Below, one piece after another: positions 48,562-58,913 of a stretch of 64,000 nucleotides of DNA. Position 1 is the stretch's first letter. Each line of letters begins with the position of its first letter. Source of the stretch: Ciona savignyi (lineage: Eukaryota > Chordata > Ascidiacea > Phlebobranchia > Cionidae); NCBI GenBank assembly GCA_000149265.1, contig CH003437.1, positions 1-64,000 on the forward strand, in the 5' to 3' direction. The position numbers and the translations under genes are program-made. Under the pieces are notes generated by a model. It made no database searches, was not told the origin of the DNA, and saw only the letters and a program-made list of their open reading frames with translations.

Positions 48562-49145
48562 CTATTATTTGTGTTGGTTTTTGATATTTTTACTTGTGTT
48601 ACTTTAAGTTGAACACCCGCTCGCCTGCACACCCCTGCAGCCATTCCCACCGATTTTACATACACTTGTGTTTCGACACTAAGTGTTTTTGCCCATTTGC
48701 CGTTATCCGAAACGAATGTATGGGTAAAGGTAGTTCTGGTTGTACCTCCCGCAAATGAATCGTATTTTATTGTGTGTCAAGTACGCTGTGTATATTAATA
48801 GGTTATTGCTTATCAAGACGCTGAGTATTATTGAGTTTTTTATGGCTTCAACACACGAACACCTGCTCGGCTGCATAAATGCAAATTAATCGGCAAATCT
48901 TAATGGACTTGCATCAAATAAATAATTTAAATTAGGGCAACAACGTTGAGCGATTCTTAAAAAATCAAACACCGAAACAGAGTGTAAATTAGTGTTTAAC
49001 GATTCTAGGAGATTTTCCAGGGCTAAAACTGTTGTATTGTGTAAACCAGGCGCGCCGAACGTAAGAAAAGCCAGGGCATGCGAGGGTTGAGAGAAAATCA
49101 ATTTCGCGCACGGCGCGCAAAACATTTTTTAACATTAAATTGCCC

Positions 49146-50017
49146 TGGAATGCATCTCTTGGAGATTTCAAACTAGACTCTTAACGTTAAAAAATTTAAG
49201 CTGGTACCGATTCGGCATGATTAGTAAAAGTTTTACTAAATAATTTGGAGCCCTCGCGTTAGTCGCACTTATTGCAATAAAATCTCCAGCTAAAAACAAA
49301 TTAAAATGAGTGAAAAAATTGTATAAACTTCTCTTGTTCTGCGATGTTGACTTCAGACTACAACTGACATTTACGGTAATGTATCTTTCATTGCCACAAA
49401 AAGCGATGCGATGATGCAAGTTGTTTTCCGAGCTCTCACTTTGTTTGTTTTCCGAGCTCTCAAAATGTTCGGACGTCTTCGCACGATAGATGCGCTTACG
49501 GTAAAGAGAAACGCACTACGCGTATTAGGTGCTATAGTGTTATGAGTTTCTTAAGACGCCTATATAGAATATAAGATATTTTAGTTGCCAGTGTTTGTTG
49601 TACGCCTCTTTATTAAGCTTGTATAAATGTTTATAGCCCACCCGATCCTATAAAAATTCCTTAGCTTCCGGTTAGGTTATAATCGTCCGGATTGCAGCCA
49701 AAGGACCGATTATAAAATAATTTAATCGTCCCGACGTAAACCATTCGACTTTCGTTACTCGAGTGGAATAATTGGCGAAAGAAATGTTATATTCCAAAGG
49801 TGTATGTGCGCGTCTGGGAAATCAAATGATCCCCGCAATTAAAGACGTACCTAAAAAGTAGTTTAAAATCAATGAAGTTAGGGCAGGCATAGTAGATTCA
49901 ACAGGGCATTACGCATCTAATTAATCATTCTGTAAACTAAATCATGCAAACAACAATAAATCACATTTTTAAGCCTGGAAATTTTAATTGTGTGAAATGC
50001 GTAAAATATAGTTTTAA
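49146..50017. other. Stretch after IAP duplication
   Basis: A short possible first exon (MFGRLRTIDALT, 49465-49500, followed by GTAAAG) is seen, but nothing links it to other exons. Otherwise no recognised feature. Confidence 0.35.
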
Positions 50018-50784
50018 GGAGGGGAACTGAAGTCAATTTTAAGAATATCTTAATAAATGGAAAAAAATACGCTGATTTCAAAAATCAAATCAGTTTCTTC
50101 CAATATTTTTTTGTTAAAGAGTTATGATCAAATATGCATTTTATTTTATGTTAGGGGATTTCCCGTATTACGTCACTGACGTTGTTGAGATTTCGTGCCT
50201 TTATGCATTGTATACAATCATGTGCCAGTTTAGAGGTGAATTAGTAACATAAGCGCCTGCAGGAGCGTTGTATTTTCGTTTTTTTATGGAGACTATAGCA
50301 TGAACACTTGTCATATAGCCTAACTGAACCAATGTACCCGCGTGACAGCTTACCTTAAGCGCGGTCATTCAGGCCTGCACGATCCTGGACCTAAGTTGAA
50401 TGCTGAGGTATACAGGTCTCGTATTTAAATGACTTTACAATAATAAGTCTTAGCAATTTATATCATAAATCATAGAAGTGAAGACAGAACAAGAAAACTA
50501 GAACAGGAGGCAGTAAACTGTAACTGCCAGAAATTTATAGCTAAATAAACCAGCCATCAATCAAAGATCAGACTATGCAGTGGGAACAGCCTATTTCTTT
50601 CATGATTGTTGCTTTTCAATATATAGCCATAATCTGCAACGTAGACTAGCAATGTTGTTATCAACCCCTAGGCTACAAACTGAGAGTGTGAGAGATTTGG
50701 TATACATATGCATAGAAGTTTTAACAAATTTCTTTTGTTTTCTTCATTTCTAGAGTAAATTTAAGTTAATGTTGTAACACTAAA

Positions 50785-51135
50785 ATGGATGACAGTTTTC
50801 AGCATTCTGGCATGGATGAAAGAAGTTTTATTGTACACAATAAAACAACACAAATTTAGTCATGTGCGTTTGAACCAAGGAAAACGTCTGAAAGTATCTT
50901 TGAAGATGCAAGCCCCATAGAAGAAAATGTTTATTTAGAAACATTACCTATTGACATGACTTGGTGCCGTTGCAAAAACTGTATTCTTATGGACACACCG
51001 CAAGAATGTTTATGCTGCATGAATGTACATGCATTTGTGCACAAAATAATGCCAGACTGGACTTGCATTACTAAAAGCCCTTATTTTTCAATTATCTGCT
51101 TGGATAAAGAAGTTCTTGAAGTTGCACTTGAATAA
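50785..51135 (+). pseudogene. P2X7-ballast-like cysteine-rich domain inside the Kolobok-like element
   Basis: From ATG 50785 the frame runs 116 codons to a stop at 51133, with one in-frame TAG at 50857. After it come WCRCKNCILMDTPQECLCC and WTCITKSPYFSIICLDKEVL, matching the pattern W-C-x-C...M-x-T-x-x-E-C-x-C-C...C-I-T...F...C-L of the zinc-binding cytosolic ballast domain known from P2X7 receptors and from many invertebrate proteins. No channel part is present. An internal Met after the TAG is far from the start of the motif, so expression is doubtful. Confidence 0.7.
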
Positions 51136-51508
51136 CTTGATGTACTGGGTTGATCACTATGTTTAAAATCATAATCAGAAAAATTTAAAATTGTTGGAAC
51201 TGTATTTTTCACCAAGTGGTTTGTTTTCATCATCTTGGCTACTCCATTGGAGTCAAATACAATTTTACTATGATAATCCTTGTCACAAATATGTGCACTA
51301 CACACTGCGGTTCTTTTTCCAGGTAGTTTAGAACGCTTGCATTGTTGTATCCATTGCTTCAACCGTTTTTTTGTCGTTGTGAGGAAATCGATGGAAGAGC
51401 ACAGGTGGATTGGAATTTCCTGTGCTGTAAAAGGAATTTGTACATCCTGGAGCAAAACATATACTCCAATAACTCTTTCTTCCTTCTCAGTGGCTTAACT
51501 TTAGGCAT
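51081..51508 (-). pseudogene. THAP DNA-binding domain relic inside the Kolobok-like element
   Basis: Minus strand: MPK start at 51508; CFAPGCTNS...LFHRFPHNDKK lies in one frame, and RLKQWIQQCKRSKL...VCSAHICDKDY...VPTI in another, so at least one frameshift splits the domain. C-x4-C, HRFP, W, C-x2-H and the VPTI end are THAP hallmarks. Its 3' end overlaps the plus-strand cysteine-domain frame by about 55 bases. Confidence 0.75.
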
Positions 51509-52440
51509 TTTACAATATCTAATAAAAAGAACTATTAGAAATGTGGTATATTTTTATTAACTTATTTGGGTAGTTAAGTAAAGATCTATTATATATATTC
51601 TTCACTTACTTATCTGAGTGCTTGCTGTGTACTTTTTGTCAGACTACACATCAGCTACTCAACTGTGGATTAACTGGTTTTTGCAATAAGTGGTATTACC
51701 AACTAGCAGGCTAATGCTCAGTTTCAATAACAGCAGACATTAAATGCACCACATACACAACAGCAAAACATTATACCAACAGCCAAGGTAAAACATGAAA
51801 GAAATAGGCTTTTCCCACCGCATAGTCTAGCCTTTGCCTAATGGCTGGTTTATTTCTATAAATTGCTGGCAGTTACAGTTTAATGCATTCTGTTATAGTT
51901 TTCTTGTTCTGTTTTCACTTTTATTATTTATGATATAAATTGCTAAGACTTATTATTCTAAAGTCATTTAAATACGAGACCTGTATACCTCAGCATTCAG
52001 CTTAGGTCCAGGACCGTGCAGGCCTTAATGACCGCGCTTAAAGTAAGCTGTCACCATGTACATTGGTTCAGTAAGGCTATATGACAAGTGTTATGCTACG
52101 TCTCCGTAATAAAAACGAAAATACAACGCTCCTGCAGGCGCTTCTGTTACTAATTCACCTCTAAACTGACACATGATTGTATACAATGCATATATGCACG
52201 AAATCTCAACAACGTCAGTGACGTAATACGGGAAATCCCCTAACATAAAATGAAATACATATTTGCTCATAACTCTTTAACCAAAAATTATTGGAAGAAA
52301 CTGATTTGATTTTTGAAATCAGCGTATTTTTTTCCATTTATTAAGATATTCTTAAAATCGACTTCAGTTCCCCTTTAACTCAATTTTCGATTTATGTTTT
52401 TAATTGATAACATACTGTTTATACTAAAGAAACATAAGTG

Positions 52441-52579
52441 TACTCTCTCTTATCATTATCGTGAGCTTCCAGCGTTCGAACGAGTCATCAAAAAGATACA
52501 CGCGTCTACTCATTTCGGCCAGGTGCAAGTTGGACCAAGGCCACACACTCCTCCTACTTACACGCCGAAGATTGCTTAA
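52441..52579 (+). CDS. Orphan possible last exon, function unknown
   Basis: An open frame with balanced codons, ending HYRELPAFERVIKKIHASTH, then FGQVQVGPRPHTPPTYTPKI and stop, followed at once by AATAAA. Composition looks like real protein, unlike nearby AT-rich frames. No upstream exon can be linked; the Kolobok-like element lies in between. Could also be chance. Confidence 0.3.
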
Positions 52580-53756
52580 TAAATTAGGTTAAAAGAAACG
52601 GATTAGCTTTTCTAAATGTCATTAATACACTCGCTACCGAATATAAAACTTATGCTTGGAATATATCTTTAAATTTCTTATGAGAGCGCCTGGTTGTTGT
52701 TTCTTAAGTTGTTGTTTCATTGACGCAATCGCCCCTGTATAATCACAGCAAAGGTGCGACCAAATATATACGCAATACGCTATGTTACGGATATTAACCA
52801 TTTAATTTCTATGTTTCACATGAGTCGGTGTGAGATTTTCATTTTTCCATGCGGTCAGTTTTAATTTGGTATTTAGAATCTGAAGTAATCCTTAATTTGT
52901 GTGTGTTATTTTGATTTTAATTATACTGTGTATGACTAATTAACTATTATATATTTAAATAAGGGCAAATTTAATGGTAGTGAAAACACCCTGGAAATCG
53001 TCGTGTTAACGTGTTCTTAACGTGTTAACGTGTTCTTAACTTGTACTGTTCACTGTTAATCACATAATAAGAAAGAAAACCAATCTGTGTTGGCTGAGTT
53101 ACAATAAGACTTAGAGCCTTAAAGACAGGCTTCCAGCCAGGAGTTTGGAAAATCAATAAGAGTTAAGAAGCGATCGCCGGGCACCATTACCCTTATAGCA
53201 GCAAGTAGAGGCTGCATAATAGAATCAGAATTCTGGACTCGTTACCAGACTGGCAGACTCTACACGCTATATATCGATTATAATAATACATATATTATAC
53301 GTTATACCACAAACCGTATAAAAATTTAAATTTTTATATGTTTTATGCTTTAGCTTAAGCTTAATCTCTGCAGTTAAGTATATAAATAACCGTTTAATCG
53401 CTTTATAGATGTAAAATTAAACTATATTACTCTCATAGTTTGCATTTTCGCGTCATAAAATAAGCGTTTTTTGGACGCAATTTAGATCGCGATCAGATCG
53501 GCAAGGGTTTTAATGATCGTGAAAAAATTCTGATCGGCACAACACTAGGCATTACCGTGTATGTACTTATGTAGACACAAAAAACGCTTTGTTCTCCCAT
53601 TGCGGCGCTTGTATGTCTTGCGCAGTTGAATTGTAGTACAGACAAGCAATTAATGTAGACGATCTGATGATCGAAACGTGTAAAAATCAGGTGATGCTGC
53701 ATACCCTGGCAAAATGCCAGGGTAGGCTGGCGTACTCTGCATACCCACGTTCGGCG
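52580..53756. other. Stretch before the LTR element
   Basis: AT-rich, with a short direct duplication of GTGTTAACGTGTTCTTAAC-like sequence near 53003-53040. No gene recognised. Confidence 0.45.
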
Positions 53757-53932
53757 CCAGTGACAGTGTAAACCATTCCTTAGTTTATTGCGTTGCCTCC
53801 ACGATGATTTATAATGATTACTCCCCCACGCCCTCGACATTCCTGCATTCCCCGCGCGAGCTAATTGTATATACCTCGTGTTTGTTTGCCTGTTTAAGGG
53901 AGTTGGTACTCGACAAAATTCAGAATACAACA
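53757..53932 (+). repeat. Left LTR of Gypsy element
   Basis: Shares GTGTAAACCATTCC to AGAATACAACA with the right LTR; ends in CA. The first bases differ from the right copy. Confidence 0.88.
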
Positions 53933-56900
53933 TGGTGTCAGAAGTGGTAAATTAAATATTGTTAAAGTTCATAGAAGTATAAAAAGATGGCGTCACTATA
54001 AATCACCATCTCAAGAATTTATTTTTCCGGAACTTGCTGCATAGTTTATTCATTTTTCATTTTTATTTAATATTAGTTTTGTCAGTTAGGCAGTCTTTGC
54101 CTACTTATTGTTTGTACTTTGCATAATTGTTATGCATACTTAAAATGCAATATTGTTTTGCACAAAATATGTTTTTCTACATAATTTAAATTATTTATAA
54201 AGTGCAATATTGTTTTGCATAATAATGTTTTTTCTAATTAATTTTAATTATTTATTTATGTATTTCATTTTTAATTAATATACTTTTAAATGCCTTGGTA
54301 AGTGTTGCACTTGAAACTTTTCAGTGGAATTTCATTTTTGGGGTTTTTCTTTTTCCACTGCGGCCCACACTTTCCGGGCCACCCCTTCTCCTAAAGCCGA
54401 CTCCCCCATTGCACGGGTCGCTTTACCGCACACTTTTCTTCGAGGCTTAGTGCAATTTTTATTTTATAAACAATTATTTAATTATTTTTAATATTTTTTA
54501 TTTTTTTTAATTGGGTTTAGCGTCCACGTCAAATTATACAGCATTTTAATAGTCTATTTCTTTTTTAGACGTGTTCTAACGACTGTCGTTTTGCCGTTTT
54601 TTCCCGTTTTCCAAACTTTTACTGATAGTCCCGCTTCGTGTTTTCATCGTGGAAACAAAAAATAAACTAAACTAAACTAACTAAACTAATGGCGAATTTT
54701 CAAATAGCTACTCCAGAAGGGTTTGATTTTGAAAAACCAGAAAGTTGGCCACAATGGTCCAAACTCTTCGAACGATTTCGCGTTGCTTCGGGGCTTGTTT
54801 TCAAGTCTAATGTGCTACAAGTGAATACCCTAATCTATTGTATGGGAGAAAAAGCAGAAGAAATATTTACAGCGCTTAAATTAACTAAAGAAGAAGCAAA
54901 ACAATATGCAGAAGTGAAAGCCAAATTTGATCAATATTTCAACGTGCGACGAAACTTAATATTCGAGCGAGCACAATTCAACAAGAGAAATCAACGTCTA
55001 GGTGAACCTATCGACCAATATATAACGTGCTTATACTCAATGAGCGAACATTTAGAGTACGGTGAGCTCAAAGACGAACTACTACGAGATAGACTAGTCA
55101 TTGGAATAACTGATAAAGGATTGTCACAAAAATTCCAAAGGGATCCAGAATTGACACTTAAAAAACCTATAGATACTGCACGGCAAACCGAAAGGGTTAA
55201 AATTTAACAACGGAAACTACTTAACGCAAACGAAGAACATATTGAAGAGGAACTGGTAGGAGCGGCTAGAGCAAAATACCAAACAAACCAATTACCAGTA
55301 CGAAGAGAGAAAACTTATGATAGATGCGGATGGCAACAGCACCTCAATCAAGATAAGTGTCCCGCTCTAAATACTAAATGCTACAAGTGTTTCAAAATTG
55401 GACATTTTGCGAGACGTTGTCGTACGAAATTTGTAGGTGAAGTCTTTACATGGAAGTACGATGTTGCTAATAACGGTGAAAGTAAAATATTTAACCCTTT
55501 GTGTAGTGCGTATGTGGGCGCTTCATTTACCTCGACGTCTCGAGATAAGTGGATGACAGAAGTTGGGATTTTAAACCGTAAGATTTTGTTTAAAATTGAC
55601 ACTGGAGCAGACGTTAGTATCTTACTTTTTACTATTTATAAAACTTTAACAAAACTTCGGAAAAGAGCGACCGACGTCTCATAGGTCCCGACGGCAAAAT
55701 CGTAGAAGTTTTGGGTATGATTCCGTCATGTAGTATTTCTATTAACGGGAATGTCAGCACACAAGCATTGTATGTAACAAAAGGCGGAAAATACCCATTG
55801 CTTGGAAAACCTGCAATTGAGGCCTTAAAGTTACTAACGTATGTTAGTGAAGTAAATGTGAGCCTACCATTGGCCAGTTGGAAACAGCGCTACCCGAAGC
55901 TGTTTGGTAGTTTAGGTAAATTACCTGGTGAATATAACATTGAAATAAGTAAGGACGCCACGCCATACCACATTAAAAACCCGCGACGAGTAGCAATTCC
56001 TTTATTGGCTAAAGTAAAGTCTGAACTCGAAGAAATGAAAAAAGGAAATATAATAACGCAAGTTAAGCGACCAACAGACTGGTGCGCCGGAATGGTAGTT
56101 GTACCTAAGAAGGATGGCAACATTCGCATATGTGTAGATTTCAAGCAACTTAACAAAAGCGTAAAACGGGAGCGGTATCTTCTACCTTGCGTAGATAAGT
56201 ATTGGGCCAATTGGCAGGCGCGAAAGTTTTCTCTAAACTAGATGCAAAATCTGGTTTCTGGCAGGTTAAGCTCACTAATCAATCACGATTGTTTACAACG
56301 TTTATGACACCGTTTGGACGATTTTGTTTTAACAGGCTTCCATTTGGTAAATCAAGCGCACCGGAACAATTTCCAATCTAAAATGTCGGAGATTCTCTGT
56401 GGAGAGGAAGGGGTCGTTTGCGAAATGGACGGTATTCTGGTTCACGGTCGAAATCAAAAAGAACTCGATCGGCGTTCAGAAAACTTCAAAAATGTGGTAT
56501 GTCGCTTAACGGTACTAAATGTAAATTTTCATGCGATCAAGTCAAATTCGTCGGACACATCATAGATGCAAATGGTATACGAGCGGACCCCGACACAATT
56601 ACATCCATTGTGGAGATGAAAGAGCCCAAAAACGTCACCGAACTTCGTCGATTTTTGGGAATGGTAAACCAACTAGGTAAATTCACTTCTACTCTAGCCG
56701 ACTCGTCGAAAGCACTTAGAGAGCTGCTAGTCAAAAGTAAGGTTTGGGTTTGGGATGAGCGGCAGCAACGTGCGTTTGACGGTGTTAAACAAATGTGTGC
56801 TTCAAATAGTGTCTTAGCGTTTTTACGATTGTAATCGTGAATAGATAGTTTCTGCAGATGCTTCATCCTACGGTCTTGAAGCAGTGCTGTTGCAGAAACA

Positions 56901-58558
56901 TGGTGTAACTTGGAAACCGGTGGCATATGCTTCCCGCTCAATGAACCTGTCACAACAGCGGTACGCGCAAATTGAAAATGAAGCTTTGGCGGTAACATGG
57001 GCATGTGAACGGTTTTCAGTATACGTTTTAGGATTAAAGTTTACCGTGCACACCGATCATAAGCCGCTTGTATCGCTACTTGGATCTAAAATATTAAGCG
57101 ATTTACCTCCACGAATATTAAGGTTCCGATTGAGATTGATGCGATTCCTCTACGACGTGGTGCATGTACCTGGAAAACAACTGACCATAGCGGATACCCT
57201 ATCCCGATCTCCACTACCTGATGAGCCAAACTCCAGTAATGCTACAGAAAGTTTGATGGACGACGCATTCGTTATGTCTATCGTCGACGCGATACCGGAG
57301 TCAAACCGAAGAATCGAAGAAATTAAACAAAGTGTGGCCAAGGATCCAGTTTGCAGTCAAATTATTTTATTTTGTAAAACTAAGTGGCCACGGAGGTCTA
57401 AACTTAAAGAACCCTTACAGTTATATTACCCTTACAGACATCTTCTGTCGGAAAAAAATGGAAGCGGACTGGTGATCCCAACGGCTATGCGAGACGACGT
57501 GTTGGGGAGACCACATGAAGGGCACATCGGAATCACAAAATGTCGAGCTAAAGCGAGAGAGTCGGTTTGGTGGCCGTTGCTAAATAAACAGATAGGTGAA
57601 ATAATTGCCAATTGCGAGTGCTGTGCAAAATTTGTTAACCATCGTTCTGAACCTTTACTGCCGATACCCAAACCAACAAGACCCTGGCAAAAACTGGGGA
57701 CCGATCTATTTAAACATAAAAGGGAAACTTCTTTTCACGATGGATTGAGGTAGAATTGCTACACATCACAACAACAGTAAAAGTTATACAACATCTTAAA
57801 TCCATGTTTTCGAGGTTCGGCGTCCCAGATACTATAGCATCTGATAATGGGATCAAGTATGCTTCGCAAGAATTTAAGATTTCGCAAACCTATATAAATA
57901 ACCCACCTAACATCCAGTCCGATGTTTCCTCAGAGCAATGGTGAATCTGAAAGAGCGGTTTACACTGTTAAACACCTTCTACACAAGTCCAACGATTTGC
58001 CGAGGGCCTTACTGGCCTATCGAACGGCGCCATTATTTAACGGATTTTCTCCTTCGCAGCTATTAATAGGAAGAAGACTTCAGACGGCGGTTCTAATGAG
58101 TCGTCAAATGTTGCTATCGAGGTGGCCGAATTTCAACAGTCTAAGAAAACTGGAGAAAAGTGCGCAACATCAACAAAAGAGAGACTTCGACAGGAGGCAT
58201 GGAGTTAGGCCTTTGCCGAGCCTTCGTGTCGGCGACCGCGTAATTATCCGCGACAATCAAAAAGGAGAAGTTAAAAGTACGCACCGGTTGCCTCGGTCGT
58301 ACATGATCGGAACTTCTGGAGGAGGGATGTTCCGCAGAAACCGACACTTAATAAATGTGTTGCCCAGGACCACAATCGAACAAATGAGTCCACAACTGAC
58401 CCTGCCTGCAACTCCACGCAGGTCCAAGCGAACTATTCGGCCACGAACAATATTTAGTCCTTAAAAAGTATTGCAATGTAAATATGGAAATCTGTATCTT
58501 TCTACTGTTTTTTTTTTATTTTATAATTATTTTTATTTTTTAGAACTTAAAGGGGAGA

Positions 58559-58734
58559 TGTTGTATTGTGTAAACCATTCCCTAGTTTATTGCGTTGCCT
58601 CCACGATGATTTATAATGATTACTCCCCCACGCCCTCGACATTCCTGCATTCCCCGCGCGAGCTAATTGTATATACCTCGTGTTTGTTTGCCTGTTTAAG
58701 GGAGTTGGTACTCGACAAAATTCAGAATACAACA
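58559..58734 (+). repeat. Right LTR of Gypsy element
   Basis: Runs from TGTTGTATTG to GAATACAACA, with terminal TG...CA, directly after an AAAGGGGAGA polypurine tract. Confidence 0.92.
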
Positions 58735-58913
58735 AAAACTACAAACATTGCGATTTGACATATCATTGTCAAATAAGCTACTGCACAGAAAGTTTAGTTT
58801 ATTTAATGTTTTTTTTAAAGATATCGGAAGACAAAACACCCCAGTCATAAGTTTGAAAAAAATATACCTACAATTGTTTTAGGAATTTCTAAAAGTAATT
58901 AAACAATTAACTA

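Larger units (their letters stand above)
41804..49145 (+). repeat. IAP 3' tandem duplication, unit 2
   Basis: Second copy of 37855-41803, enlarged by a 3.37-kb nested transposon insertion (42973-46341) and interrupted by a 100-N gap. The junction at AACATTAAATTGCC is clean on both ends. Confidence 0.92.
50014..52378. mobile_element. Kolobok-like DNA element with ~570-bp inverted repeats and TTAA flanks
   Basis: TTAA at 50014-50017 and 52375-52378 flanks an element of 2.36 kb whose ends share GGGGAACTGAAGTC and about 570 bp of imperfect inverted repeat (about 50018-50600 and 51810-52374). TTAA targets are used by piggyBac and Kolobok; a THAP domain inside favours Kolobok, whose transposases carry one. 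No catalytic domain remains, so this copy is nonautonomous. It bears two convergent coding relics (separate entries). Confidence 0.82.
53757..58734 (+). mobile_element. Ty3/Gypsy LTR retrotransposon, broken
   Basis: LTRs of about 176 bp (53757-53932 and 58559-58734) bound the element, which holds a gag region (about 54690-55450, with a CCHC knuckle) and pol in Gypsy order: protease, reverse transcriptase, RNase H, integrase (about 55500-58460). A primer-binding-site-like TGGTGTCAGAAGTGG follows the left LTR, and a purine tract precedes the right one. The copy is broken, with roughly half a dozen interruptions. The LTRs are nearly identical over their shared part, so the insertion is young. 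Ciona is known to carry Gypsy-type elements (Cigr-1, from memory); identity untested. Confidence 0.93.

Noticed and set aside
50014-52378. piggyBac assignment for the TTAA element
   Set aside because: TTAA fits, but piggyBac ends start CCC/CCT with short TIRs and its transposases lack THAP; long TIRs plus THAP favour Kolobok. Not fully excluded.
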